A stretch of DNA of 64,000 bases from Pseudomonas oleovorans subsp. oleovorans (GTDB lineage Bacteria > Pseudomonadota > Gammaproteobacteria > Pseudomonadales > Pseudomonadaceae): NCBI RefSeq assembly GCF_002197815.1, contig NZ_NIUB01000020.1, positions 1 through 64,000 on the forward strand, in the 5' to 3' direction. Positions 52,072 to 61,484 of this stretch are shown piece by piece; the first letter of the stretch is position 1; every line of letters starts with the position of its first letter. The notes beneath the pieces are model-generated. The model saw only the letters and a list, made by a program, of their open reading frames with translations, was not told where the DNA came from and searched no databases. The position numbers and the translations under genes were made by a program.

Positions 52072-53574
52072 TCAGACCAGTTGCAGGCCGTGCCGCGCCA
52101 TGATGTGTCGTGTCACGCTGTAGTCCGCTAGAGAGTCGCTCGACAGGTCCTTGCCATACCCCGAGCGCTTGAGGCCGCCATGCGGCATCTCGCTGGTCAG
52201 GGTGAAGTGGGTATTGATCCAGGTGCAGCCGTACTGCAGGCGATTGGCGAGCTGGAATGCCTTGTCCAGGTCGCGCGTCCAAACTGAACTGGCCAGGCCG
52301 TATTCGGAGTCGTTGGCCCAGTCCAAAGCTTGCTGCAGCTCGTCGAAGCGGGTCACGGTGACTACCGGGCCGAATACCTCGCGCTGGACGATCTCGTCAG
52401 TCTGGCGACAGCCGGCCAGAAGGGTTGGCTGGTAGTAGAAACCCGCACCAGAATGCACCGCAGCGCCAGTCACTCGTTCAATGTGCGGTTGGCCCAGTGC
52501 GCGCTCGACGAAGCTGGCAACCCGGTCGCGCTGGCGGGCACTGATTAGTGGACCGATCTCGTTGTCGGCGTCCTGCTTGCGGGCGAAGCGCAGGCTGGCT
52601 ACGGCTTCGCCCAGTTGCGCCACTAGGCGGTCATGGATGGACGCCTGAGCGTAGATGCGGCAGGCAGCCGTGCAATCCTGTCCCGCGTTGTAGTAGCCAT
52701 AGGCACGAATACCCTGGACTACGGCATCGAGATCGGCATCGTCGCAGACGATCACCGGGGCCTTGCCCCCCAGCTCTAAATGGGTGCGCTTAAGGGTACG
52801 GGCGGCCGCCTGGAGGATCTTCTGACCGGTGACGATGTCACCGGTCAGTGACACCATGCGCACCCGGGCATGTCCTACCAATTGACTGCCGACGCTTTCA
52901 CCGCCGCCGCAGAGAATATTCAGTACACCGCGCGGCAGAATGTTCGCCAGTAGTGGTGCCAGAGCAAGGATTGATAGGGGCGTGTGCTCGGAGGGCTTGA
53001 AGACCACGCAATTACCTGCGGCCAGGGCCGGCGCGATCTTCCAGGCCGCCATCATCAGCGGATAGTTCCAGGGGGCGATTGAGGCCACCACGCCGAGTGG
53101 GTCGCGGCGCAGCAGCGAGGTATGTCCCGGTACGTATTCGCCTGCCAGCTGACCTTGCTGGCATCGTACGGCTCCAGCGAAAAAGCGAAACACGTCGGCA
53201 CAGGCGGGGATGTCATCGGCACTGGCTAGATGAAGCGGCTTGCCGCAGTTTAGGGATTCAAGCCTGGCCAGTTGCCCTGCATTGTTCTCTATGGCATCGG
53301 CGATAGCCAGGAGTAGCCCAGCACGTTGTGCGGGTGTGGTGCGCGACCAGGCCGGGAAGGCCTGCTGTGCGCTTTGAACAGCTGCCTCTACCTGCTCCGC
53401 CGATGCCTCGGCAATACCTAGGAGAGACTCGCCGGTGGCTGGGTTGAGGATGACCTCGGTCGCGCCAGCGCCTGACACCAATTGGCCATCGATCAGCAGC
53501 TTGCTGTGCAAGGTGGGTAGTGCATTCATCGGCGTCGGGCTTCTTTTGTTTTTTTCGGGCGATGCGTCTGTCAT
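52072..53574 (-). CDS. Gamma-aminobutyraldehyde dehydrogenase, second paralogue
   Basis: 500 residues, clearly paralogous to YdcW (same [58 protein letters not shown] and [19 protein letters not shown]). ATG 53574 has GGAG at a good distance; ATG 53529 is an alternative. It precedes ydcS by 79 bp, so two isoenzymes bracket one importer. Different chain-length or substituted aminoaldehydes may be their separate substrates. Confidence 0.88.
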   Translation of the reverse strand: MTDASPEKNKRSPTPMNALPTLHSKLLIDGQLVSGAGATEVILNPATGESLLGIAEASAEQVEAAVQSAQQAFPAWSRTTPAQRAGLLLAIADAIENNAGQLARLESLNCGKPLHLASADDIPACADVFRFFAGAVRCQQGQLAGEYVPGHTSLLRRDPLGVVASIAPWNYPLMMAAWKIAPALAAGNCVVFKPSEHTPLSILALAPLLANILPRGVLNILCGGGESVGSQLVGHARVRMVSLTGDIVTGQKILQAAARTLKRTHLELGGKAPVIVCDDADLDAVVQGIRAYGYYNAGQDCTAACRIYAQASIHDRLVAQLGEAVASLRFARKQDADNEIGPLISARQRDRVASFVERALGQPHIERVTGAAVHSGAGFYYQPTLLAGCRQTDEIVQREVFGPVVTVTRFDELQQALDWANDSEYGLASSVWTRDLDKAFQLANRLQYGCTWINTHFTLTSEMPHGGLKRSGYGKDLSSDSLADYSVTRHIMARHGLQLV

Positions 53575-53669
53575 GGAGACTCCACAATGTTCCGGCTCGC
53601 CTCCTGAAGCAGGAGACTAGAGTCCGTGGTTGTGATCTACAAATTCGAAATACTGAAAGTAGCATTCGA

Positions 53670-54581
53670 CTAAATAGAAACCCTGCGGTTGTGCGGCTGC
53701 TCGCGGGCCAAGGTCAAAAAGGGGTCTACCAGTGGGGGGCGTGCCGTGCCCCTTCGCCAGGCAAGGCCGACGTCCAGGGGCTCACCGAGATCAATTAGTG
53801 GGCGTGCTTCGATAATGTCGCCCTCTAGCGACCAGGGGCGATAGGTCATGTCTGGCTGGATGGAGAGACCAAGGCCTGCAGCAACCAGACTACGTACGGC
53901 CTCTACTGAGGCCGTACGTAGTGTGACCTTGGGTGTCAGCCCCGCACGGCTCCAGATGCGTTGGGTGTGCAGTCCCATTTCGTCAGCATTGAGCTGGATC
54001 AGCGGTTCGCGGGTTATATCAGCCAGGCTGATGCTGTCGTGATCAAGCAGCGGGTGGCGCGCCGGCAGCCAGAGACGGTGTGGCGAGTGGGTAAGAACCT
54101 CGGTGTGCAGGGCGTGGCGATCCTCCAGATTGGAGAGTATCAGCACACCCACGTCGATCTCGCCGGCGACCAGCAGGTGTTCGATATAGGGGCGTTCGTC
54201 CTCTACTACACGGGTGCTGACATTGGGGTAGGCGCGCTGGAAGCGGGTGATCAGATCGGCCAGGTAATAGCCTGCCACCAGGCTGGTCACACCTATGGTC
54301 AATTGCCCGGCTATCTGCTCGGTGCTCTGTTGCAGGCTGCGTTTGGCATTCTCTAAGGTCGCCAGGATCAGGTGGGCCTGGCGCAGGAACTGGTGTCCTT
54401 GGTGGGTCAGACTCATGCCTTTAGCGTGGCGGTTGAATAGGCTGACGCCGATCTCCTCCTCCAGTTGCTGGATCGCCAGGGTAAGGGTGGACTGGGAGAT
54501 GAACACCGCTTGGGCGGCGGCGGAGATCGAGCCGGTCTCGGCCACAGCGATGAAGTGGCGGATCTGCCGGAGGGTCATCAT
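53670..54581 (-). CDS. LysR family transcriptional regulator
   Basis: 303 residues. Winged helix-turn-helix at 1-65 (LRQIRHFIAVAETGSISAAAQAVFISQSTLTLAIQQLEEEIGVSLFNRH), then a type 2 periplasmic-binding-like effector domain (about 90-295). It has the same orientation and lies 95 bp before the dehydrogenase-ydc operon, so it probably controls that operon; the inducer is unknown. Confidence 0.9.
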   Translation of the reverse strand: MMTLRQIRHFIAVAETGSISAAAQAVFISQSTLTLAIQQLEEEIGVSLFNRHAKGMSLTHQGHQFLRQAHLILATLENAKRSLQQSTEQIAGQLTIGVTSLVAGYYLADLITRFQRAYPNVSTRVVEDERPYIEHLLVAGEIDVGVLILSNLEDRHALHTEVLTHSPHRLWLPARHPLLDHDSISLADITREPLIQLNADEMGLHTQRIWSRAGLTPKVTLRTASVEAVRSLVAAGLGLSIQPDMTYRPWSLEGDIIEARPLIDLGEPLDVGLAWRRGTARPPLVDPFLTLAREQPHNRRVSI

Positions 54582-54707
54582 TACTGCTTACCTTTCGTAA
54601 AAATAGAATGAGGCGCTACATGTTTTCCTATTTCGATGGGTGATAAGTCAATGCCTGATAGTGTTATGCGCTGGCATGCGGCGTCGTTTCCGCAATACGA
54701 GTTAAAC

Positions 54708-54731
54708 CAAGACCCGTGGGTACGGGTCTTG
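54708..54731. terminator. Hairpin between gabT and the LysR gene
   Basis: Perfect 10-bp stem CAAGACCCGT/ACGGGTCTTG with a GGGT loop and little T-run. It lies 104 bp beyond the gabT stop. The rest of the 54582-54834 gap has no supportable gene and should carry the LysR promoter. Confidence 0.6.
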
Positions 54732-54834
54732 TTAAGGCAACTCCTGGGGTGAGTGGCACTTATTCATCCGCTGTTGTGATGCAGTGGATATTCCGCCCCA
54801 CCTGACTGGAACTCACTGGGGGGTAGGGGGCGAT

Positions 54835-56115
54835 TCAGGCCATTTCGTCGAAGCACTCGGCGATAATGGCCAGGCCCTGATCCAACTGGGCGTCCGGCGC
54901 GGTCAGCGGCACCAGAATGCGCAGCACGTTGCCGTAGGTACCGCAGGACAGCAGGATCAGGCCTTTTTCACGGGCCTTGGCGACGATCTGGCCGGTCAGG
55001 GCGGCGTTGGGCTTGTGCAGGTCGCCGTTCTCGAACAGCTCCACCGCGATCATGGCGCCCAGGGCACGCACGTCACCGATGCTCTTGTGCTTGGCCTGGA
55101 TGGCCTTGAGGCCTGTGACCAGGCGCTCGCCTACGGCCTTGCAGCGGTCAAGCAGTTTCTCTTCCTCGAATACCTCCATCACCGCCAGGGCCGCGGCGCA
55201 GGCAATCGGGCTGCCGGCATAGGTGCCGCCCAGACCGCCCGGAGCGATAGCGTCCATATATTCGGCCTTGCCGCACACGCCGGCCACCGGGAAGCCGCCG
55301 GCGATGGATTTGGCGAAGGTGGTCAGGTCGGCGGCGACGCCCATCTGCTCCATGGCGAAGAAGGTGCCGGTACGACCGGCGCCGGTCTGCACTTCGTCGG
55401 CGATAAGCAGGATGCCGTGCTGGTCGCACAGGGCGCGCAGGCGCTGCATAAATTCTTTCGGCGCCACATAGAAACCGCCCTCGCCTTGCACCGGCTCGAT
55501 GATGATGGCGGCGATATCGCGGGGCTCGGCGTCGTTCTTGAACACGCGCTCGATGCTGGCGATGGAATCGTCGACGCTCACGCCGTGCAGTTCACAGGGG
55601 TATTGGGCGCGGTACACGCCGCCGGGCATCAGGCCCATGCCAGCCGAGTACGGCACAACCTTACCGGTCAGGCTCAGGGTCATCATGGTGCGGCCGTGGT
55701 AGCCGCCGGTAAAGGCGATCACCCCGGCGCGGCCGGTGGCGGCGCGGGCGATCTTCACCGCGTTTTCCACCGCTTCGGAGCCAGTGGTGACCAGCAGGGT
55801 CTTCTTGGCGAAGTCACCCGGCACGCGTGCGGCGACCTTCTCGGCCAGCTCCACATAGGGCTCATAGGCCAGCACCTGGAAGCAGGTGTGGGTCAGCTTG
55901 CCCAGCTGCGCCTGCACCGCGGCGATGATCTTCGGGTGCAGGTGGCCGGTGTTGAGCACGGCGATACCGCCGGCAAAGTCGATGAACTCGCGACCCTCGA
56001 CGTCGGTGACCGTGGCGTTCTCGGCCTTGTCGGCAAAGATCGGGTGGATCTGGCCCACACCGCGGGGTACGGCGGCGTTGCGGCGTTGCATCAGGGATTC
56101 GTTGGTCTTGCTCAT
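54835..56115 (-). CDS. gabT: 4-aminobutyrate aminotransferase
   Basis: 426 residues of class III PLP aminotransferases: FIDFAGGIAVLNTGHLHP, TTGSEAVENAVKIARAATGR, YHGRTMMTLSLTGK, ADEVQTGAGRTGTFFAMEQ with the PLP-binding Asp, and the lysine in FAKSIAGGFPVAGV. Converts GABA plus 2-oxoglutarate to succinate semialdehyde and glutamate. It follows gabD after 80 bp in the same operon. Confidence 0.95.
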   Translation of the reverse strand: MSKTNESLMQRRNAAVPRGVGQIHPIFADKAENATVTDVEGREFIDFAGGIAVLNTGHLHPKIIAAVQAQLGKLTHTCFQVLAYEPYVELAEKVAARVPGDFAKKTLLVTTGSEAVENAVKIARAATGRAGVIAFTGGYHGRTMMTLSLTGKVVPYSAGMGLMPGGVYRAQYPCELHGVSVDDSIASIERVFKNDAEPRDIAAIIIEPVQGEGGFYVAPKEFMQRLRALCDQHGILLIADEVQTGAGRTGTFFAMEQMGVAADLTTFAKSIAGGFPVAGVCGKAEYMDAIAPGGLGGTYAGSPIACAAALAVMEVFEEEKLLDRCKAVGERLVTGLKAIQAKHKSIGDVRALGAMIAVELFENGDLHKPNAALTGQIVAKAREKGLILLSCGTYGNVLRILVPLTAPDAQLDQGLAIIAECFDEMA

Positions 56116-56195
56116 GCTGTCCTCGTCGAGAATGCAGGTTGTTCAGGTGGTGGAAGACGCTGTGCGGTCTTCCACGCTATGGATTTGGGCCAGGC

Positions 56196-57644
56196 TTAGA
56201 TTCCGAGGCACAGGTATTTGATTTCCAGGTAATCCTCGATGCCGTACTTGGAGCCTTCACGGCCCAGGCCCGAGGCCTTGACGCCGCCGAACGGCGCCAC
56301 TTCGTTGGAGATCAGCCCGGTGTTGACCCCAACCATGCCGTATTCCAGGGCCTCGGCCACGCGGAATACCCGGCCCAGGTCGCGGGCGTAGAAGTAGGAG
56401 GCCAGGCCGAACTCGGTGTCATTGGACATGGCGATCACCTCGTCCTCGTCCTTGAAGCGGAACAGCGGTGCCAGCGGGCCGAAGGTTTCTTCCTTGGCCA
56501 CGGCCGCGTTTTTCGGCACGTCGACCAGAATGGTCGGCTCGAAGAAGCTGCCGCCCAGGGCGTGGGGCTTGCCACCGGCCATGACGCGGGCGCCCTTGCT
56601 GACGGCGTCCTCGATGTGCTCCTGAACCTTGGCCATGGCCTTTTCGTCGATCAGCGGGCCGGTGGTGGTGCCGTCATCCAGGCCGTTGCCGATCTTCAGC
56701 TTGGCCACGGCGGCGGCCAGCTTCTCGGCGAAGGCGTCATAGATGCCGTCCTGCACATACAGACGGTTGGCGCACACGCAGGTCTGGCCGTTGTTGCGGT
56801 ACTTGGAGATCAGAGCGCCTTCCACCGCCTTGTCCAGGTCGGCGTCGTCGAACACGATAAAAGGCGCGTTGCCGCCCAGCTCCAGGGACACCTTCTTGAT
56901 GTCCTTGGCGCACTCGGCCATCAACTGGCGGCCGATCTCGGTGGAGCCGGTAAAGCTCAGCTTGCGCACGATGGGGTTGCTGGTCAGCTCGCCGCCGACT
57001 TCGCCGGCGCTGCCGGTGACCACGCTGAGCACGCCATTGGGGATGCCGGCACGCTCGGCCAGAACCATCAGGGCCAGGGCGGAGAAGGGGGTCTGCGAAG
57101 CGGGCTTGATCACCATGGTGCAACCGGCGGCCAGGGCCGGGCCGGCCTTGCGGGTGATCATGGCGCTGGGGAAGTTCCACGGGGTGATGGCGGCGGTCAC
57201 GCCAATCGGCTGCTTGATCACGATCAGGCGCTTGTCCGGCTGGTGGCCGGGGATTACATCGCCATAGACGCGCTTGGCTTCTTCGGCGAACCACTCGATA
57301 AAGGAGGCGGCGTAGGCGATCTCGCCCTTGGCCTCAGCCAGCGGCTTGCCCTGCTCCATGGTCATCAGGCGGCCCAGGTCGTCCTGGTGCTCCATCATCA
57401 GCTCGTACCAGCGACGCAGCTTGGCCGCACGCTCCTTGGCGGTCAGCGCACGCCAGGCCGGCAGGGCGCGTTCGGCGGCCTCGATGGCGCGACGGGTTTC
57501 CGCGGTGCCCATCTTCGGCACGCTGCCGATGATCTCGCCGGTGGCCGGGTTGTTGACCTTGATGGTCTGGCCGCTGTCGGCATCGAGCCAGACGCCGTCG
57601 ATATAGGCTTGCTGACGCAGCAGCTGGGAGTCTTTTAGTTGCAT
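56196..57644 (-). CDS. gabD: Succinate-semialdehyde dehydrogenase (NADP+)
   Basis: 482 residues. TPWNFPSAMITRKAGPALAAGC, ELGGNAPFIVFDDADLDKAVEGA and the catalytic loop NNGQTCVCANR (the CxC pair is the redox switch of GabD) identify it as GabD rather than a broad aldehyde dehydrogenase. Oxidises succinate semialdehyde to succinate. Nine bases separate its start from the upstream dehydrogenase stop. Confidence 0.95.
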   Translation of the reverse strand: MQLKDSQLLRQQAYIDGVWLDADSGQTIKVNNPATGEIIGSVPKMGTAETRRAIEAAERALPAWRALTAKERAAKLRRWYELMMEHQDDLGRLMTMEQGKPLAEAKGEIAYAASFIEWFAEEAKRVYGDVIPGHQPDKRLIVIKQPIGVTAAITPWNFPSAMITRKAGPALAAGCTMVIKPASQTPFSALALMVLAERAGIPNGVLSVVTGSAGEVGGELTSNPIVRKLSFTGSTEIGRQLMAECAKDIKKVSLELGGNAPFIVFDDADLDKAVEGALISKYRNNGQTCVCANRLYVQDGIYDAFAEKLAAAVAKLKIGNGLDDGTTTGPLIDEKAMAKVQEHIEDAVSKGARVMAGGKPHALGGSFFEPTILVDVPKNAAVAKEETFGPLAPLFRFKDEDEVIAMSNDTEFGLASYFYARDLGRVFRVAEALEYGMVGVNTGLISNEVAPFGGVKASGLGREGSKYGIEDYLEIKYLCLGI

Positions 57645-57653
57645 GGCGGGTTC

Positions 57654-59147
57654 CTACAGCTTGATCCAGGTGGCTTTGAGTTCGGTGTACTTGTCGAAGG
57701 CATGCAGCGACTTGTCGCGGCCATTACCGGACTGCTTGTAGCCGCCGAACGGTGCGGTCATGTCGCCGCCGTCATATTGGTTAACCCATACGCTGCCGGC
57801 GCGCAGGGCACGGCTGATGCCGTGTGCCTTGGACAGGTCGCGGGTCCACAGGGCGGCGGCCAAGCCGTAGACCGTGTCGTTGGCAATTGCGACAGCCTCT
57901 TCGGCGCTGTCGAAGCCAATAACCGATAGCACAGGGCCGAAGATTTCCTCCTGGGCGATGCGCATGGCGTTATTTACGCCATCAAACACGGTTGGCTCCA
58001 CATAGAAGCCACCGGTTTTATCGAGTACTTGCTTGCCACCAGCTACCAGCTTGGCGCCGTCATCGTGGCCGGCCTGAATGTAGCTGAGCACGTTGTGCAT
58101 TTGCTGGGCATCCACCAAGGCGCCGACGTTGGTTGCTGGGTCAAGCGGATGACCGGGCTTCCACGCCTTGATGGCGTCGACCACCATGGGGACAAATTGT
58201 TCCTTGATAGAGTTTTCCACCAGCAACCGCGAGCCGGCGGTGCAGACTTCGCCCTGGTTGAAGGCAATAGCGGCGGCGGCGGATTCAGCAGCGGCCTGCA
58301 GATTCGGGGCGTCCGCAAAGACGATATGCGGACTTTTGCCGCCGGCTTCCAGCCAGACGCGCTTCATATTCGACTCGCCGGCATAGGCCAACAACTGTTT
58401 GGCAACCCGAGTCGAGCCGGTGAATACCAGCGTATCGACGTCCATGTGCAGGGCCAGGGCCTTGCCGACCGTGTGGCCGAAACCTGGGAGGACGTTGAGT
58501 ACGCCGGCCGGGATGCCGGCATCGATGGCCAGTTGGGCGAGGCGAATGGCAGTCAGCGGTGACTTCTCTGACGGTTTGAGGACCACCGAGTTGCCGGTAG
58601 CCAGAGCCGGGCCGAGCTTCCAGCAGGTCATCAGCAGAGGGAAGTTCCATGGCACGATGGCGGCGACCACGCCAACTGGCTCGCGGGTGACCAGGCCTAG
58701 TTCGTCGTGCGGGGTGGCGGCCACTTCGTCATAAATCTTGTCAATGGCCTCGCCACTCCAGCGCAGGGCTGAGGAGGCGGCCGGGACGTCGACGCTCAGG
58801 GCATCACCTATCGGCTTGCCCATATCGAGGGTTTCCAGCAGGGCTAGCTCTTCGGCATGGGCATCGAGCAGATCGGCGAAGCGGATCATGATTCGCTTAC
58901 GTGCGACTGGCGCCAGGCGCGACCAGGCACCGGCCTCGAAGGTGGAGCGGGCGTTGGCCACGGCCAGCTCGGCATCGGTCAGCTCGCAACTGGCGACGCG
59001 GGCCAGCAGGCGGCTGTCGATGGGGCTAAGGCAATCAAAGGTGGCACCGTTGCTGGCGTCCACGTACTGCCCGTTGATAAAGGCGCGCGATTCGATTTTT
59101 AGCTTGCTGGCGCGTTGTTCCCAATCGTTGCGGCTGAGCGTGCTCAT
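57654..59147 (-). CDS. Aldehyde dehydrogenase, KauB/PuuC-like
   Basis: 497 residues from ATG 59147 (MSTLSRNDW); the longer frame overlaps the amidotransferase gene. Signatures: PWNFPLLMTCWKLGPALATGNS, KPSEKSPLTA, EAGGKSPHIVFADA, catalytic FNQGEVCTAGSR. This subgroup covers PuuC (gamma-glutamyl-gamma-aminobutyraldehyde) and Pseudomonas KauB (4-guanidinobutyraldehyde, aminoaldehydes). With a ligase and an amidotransferase beside it, a gamma-glutamylated aldehyde is a likely substrate. Confidence 0.87.
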   Translation of the reverse strand: MSTLSRNDWEQRASKLKIESRAFINGQYVDASNGATFDCLSPIDSRLLARVASCELTDAELAVANARSTFEAGAWSRLAPVARKRIMIRFADLLDAHAEELALLETLDMGKPIGDALSVDVPAASSALRWSGEAIDKIYDEVAATPHDELGLVTREPVGVVAAIVPWNFPLLMTCWKLGPALATGNSVVLKPSEKSPLTAIRLAQLAIDAGIPAGVLNVLPGFGHTVGKALALHMDVDTLVFTGSTRVAKQLLAYAGESNMKRVWLEAGGKSPHIVFADAPNLQAAAESAAAAIAFNQGEVCTAGSRLLVENSIKEQFVPMVVDAIKAWKPGHPLDPATNVGALVDAQQMHNVLSYIQAGHDDGAKLVAGGKQVLDKTGGFYVEPTVFDGVNNAMRIAQEEIFGPVLSVIGFDSAEEAVAIANDTVYGLAAALWTRDLSKAHGISRALRAGSVWVNQYDGGDMTAPFGGYKQSGNGRDKSLHAFDKYTELKATWIKL

Positions 59148-59166
59148 GCAGTTTTCCATGTAGTGA

Positions 59167-59847
59167 TTAGAGACTGTCGAGATAGGCGCGCAGCAACTTG
59201 CGACAGCGCGCGCGGTTTTCAGGCTCGCGCTCAGTAATTTCTGCGCGCATGCGTTCGGGCAGGTCCCCAGCGGTGGCCATGAACTGTTGTCCTTCCGGGC
59301 TGCTGTTCCAGTAATCGATCCAGGTATCGAACATCTCAGGGGTGATCTCCGGATGGAACTGCACGCCCATCGCGTCGCCCTGGCGGTAGGCCTGGGCAGC
59401 CAGTTCGGTGCGGCCGAGCAGGATAGCGCCTGGCGGTGGCGTAAAGGCGTCAAAGTGGAAGTTGAGCCACGGCCCCTCTAGGGCGCTACCTGCCGGCGCC
59501 GGATCGATGGGGGTCCAACCGATTTCGGGTTGGCTGTTGCGATAGACCTCGCCACCCAGAGCGCGGGAGAGGATCTGGCTGCCAAAGCAGATGCCGAAGG
59601 TTGGTGTGCCGTATTTTTGCACCTTGCGTAGCCAGTGGAGTTCACCCGCTAACCAGGGGAGACGATGGTCGTAGGCCGACTCGGGACTGCCCAGAACAAA
59701 GAGTAGGTCCAGAGTCTCTGGCTCTGGCAGCGGTTGTTCAATGGAGCGTATCTCCAGATTGATGCCGAACTCGTTGAGCAGGTCTGGAAGGCTTCCGGCA
59801 GAGTCGTTGGCCGCATGGAGCAGGATCGTTGTGTGCTTGGTCATCAT
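59167..59847 (-). CDS. Class I glutamine amidotransferase (possible gamma-glutamyl amide hydrolase)
   Basis: 226 residues from ATG 59847 (GAGG site). Catalytic Cys in PTFGICFGSQILSRALGG (about 96-113) and the His/Glu pair in GVQFHPEI (about 165-172). It is a stand-alone domain, like GMP-synthase-type or the YfeJ-like single-domain amidotransferases, rather than the PuuD fold order. Located between a glutamine-synthetase-like ligase (divergent) and an aldehyde dehydrogenase, it may hydrolyse a gamma-glutamyl intermediate. First gene of the amidotransferase-dehydrogenase-gabD-gabT operon. Confidence 0.78.
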   Translation of the reverse strand: MMTKHTTILLHAANDSAGSLPDLLNEFGINLEIRSIEQPLPEPETLDLLFVLGSPESAYDHRLPWLAGELHWLRKVQKYGTPTFGICFGSQILSRALGGEVYRNSQPEIGWTPIDPAPAGSALEGPWLNFHFDAFTPPPGAILLGRTELAAQAYRQGDAMGVQFHPEITPEMFDTWIDYWNSSPEGQQFMATAGDLPERMRAEITEREPENRARCRKLLRAYLDSL

Positions 59848-59870
59848 GGGTTGCCTCAGTAAAACATTTA

Positions 59871-60006
59871 AAACCATATCTAAAAAATGGCTGTGAGCCA
59901 ATGCCTGGGCGATAAAATCTCTTGAACCTCTCAGTTGATGGTTAAACCTCAGGGCAGATCCGTTAAAAAAACGCTCAAATAGGCATTGAAAGATATGAAA
60001 CCATAT
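59871..60006. promoter_or_regulatory. Divergent control region with shared operator, copy 2
   Basis: ATATGAAACCATAT at 59993-60006 is identical to the reverse of 46321-46334. A half site AAACCATAT lies at 59871-59879, 24 bp before the amidotransferase start. The 263-bp gap between the divergent genes therefore has one full and one partial site. The region contains no supportable gene. Confidence 0.65.
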
Positions 60007-60110
60007 TTTAAATTGATTTCACCTGCCGCGATCGATGTGTTGCTGCCGGCACCTTTCGACAAGAACAAAGAGGCATTGCCAAGCGTGCGCACTGCCTGAG
60101 GAGAAAACCG

Positions 60111-61484
60111 ATGACCGCTCTTGATTTGCACCGGGAACTCAACACCAATTCGAGTGCAGCCGCTGACCTGGCTGCACGTATCCGTGAGTCCGGAGTCGAG
60201 TATCTCTACTACCAGGTAGTGACCCTTTCCGGCCGTGTGCTGGCCAAGGTTGTCCCAGCAAAGCACCTGCTGCGTAACCTGGAGAAAGGCGTGCAGTTTC
60301 ACCGTACATGTCTGAGTGACCTGCAGAGCACCAGTGGTGGTGTGCTGCTGGGGGGCGGTGCTCAGGCTGCCGAGTTCACCGCTATTCCGGATATCGACAG
60401 CTTTCGCGTACTGCCATGGGATCGCAGCATTGGCAGCTTCTTCTGCCGCCTGTATGAGCCTGATCACCGTCCAAGCGTTGCCGGCCAGCCTCTTGCTACC
60501 GATGCGCGCGGCAACCTGATTCGCGCTCATGATGCCTTTACCAAAGAAACCGGCCTGCGCCTGAAGTCTGGCTGCGAGCCGGAAATGTCCTGGATTGGCG
60601 AGTCGATGGAAGTGCAAGTGCGCCCCGGTGCCAGCCCGGCCTATCACCTGGGCAACCTAGAGCTGATGCGCCCGATCTTTAAGAAGGTGATGGAATACTC
60701 CACCGCCATGGGACTGGACATGATTGAGGGGGACTACGAGGATCCGGGTCAGCTTGAGCTGAATTGGATGTACGATTCCTGCGAGCTGACGGCCGACCGC
60801 CTGATCACCTACCGTCTGATATGCCGTCAGGTGGCACGAGAGCACGGCGTTATCGCCAGCTTCATGGCCAAGCCGAGCACTGGCTGCATGGGTAATGGTT
60901 GCCATCACAACGTCAGTCTGTGGCGTGGTGATGAAAACGTGCTGGCCGAAGCGGGTCGTCGTGAACTGCATCTGACCGAGATCGGACGTCATGCCCTGGG
61001 TGGGATGCTGCAGCACGCACCGGGTTCGATGATGGTTATGGCTTCGACCGTTAACTCCTATAAGCGCTTCTGGGATACCGGCCTGTTTGCGCCGACCCGC
61101 ATCAACTGGGGTATGGACAACAAAACCTGCACCGTACGCCTGTCGGCTAACGGTCGTCTGGAGTACAAACTCCCCGACGCCAGCGTTAACCCCTACCTGT
61201 CACACGCCCTGCTGCTGGCGGCCATGCGTGATGGACTGCAGAAGCAGACCGATCCAGGCGCCTCGGTGGACAAGGACAGTTATGCGGATGTCAGCGAAAT
61301 TGGTGTATTGCCGCTGACCCTGGGTGACGCGGTGGCGGCATTCCGTAGTGATGAAGTTATGCGCACTGCTCTGCCACAGGAAATGAGTGATCTTTACTTG
61401 GAGCTTAAGGCTGATGAGTGGGCGCGTGCCTGTGGCGCGGTGACCGACTGGGATCGCAAGATGTATTTGGAGTATCTGCCGTGA
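60111..61484 (+). CDS. Glutamine-synthetase-family gamma-glutamylamide ligase
   Basis: 457 residues. Glutamine synthetase N-domain (about 25-115, YYQVVTLSGRVLAKVVPAKHL) and catalytic barrel: the metal Glu in KSGCEPEMSW, EGDYEDPGQLELNW, the His motif FMAKPSTGCMGNGCHHNVSLW, NSYKRFW and RLEYKLPDASVNPYLSHA. It is not a close GlnA. Relatives glutamylate amines (PuuA/SpuI putrescine, IpuC isopropylamine, GMA synthetase methylamine), and length (457) is nearest IpuC. The substrate is most likely an imported amine, but cannot be fixed from sequence. Confidence 0.82.
   Translation: MTALDLHRELNTNSSAAADLAARIRESGVEYLYYQVVTLSGRVLAKVVPAKHLLRNLEKGVQFHRTCLSDLQSTSGGVLLGGGAQAAEFTAIPDIDSFRVLPWDRSIGSFFCRLYEPDHRPSVAGQPLATDARGNLIRAHDAFTKETGLRLKSGCEPEMSWIGESMEVQVRPGASPAYHLGNLELMRPIFKKVMEYSTAMGLDMIEGDYEDPGQLELNWMYDSCELTADRLITYRLICRQVAREHGVIASFMAKPSTGCMGNGCHHNVSLWRGDENVLAEAGRRELHLTEIGRHALGGMLQHAPGSMMVMASTVNSYKRFWDTGLFAPTRINWGMDNKTCTVRLSANGRLEYKLPDASVNPYLSHALLLAAMRDGLQKQTDPGASVDKDSYADVSEIGVLPLTLGDAVAAFRSDEVMRTALPQEMSDLYLELKADEWARACGAVTDWDRKMYLEYLP

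Noticed and set aside
54784..57638. Two plus-strand frames of about 470 and 500 codons
   Set aside because: They are antisense to gabT and gabD, which have full catalytic motifs and start sites.
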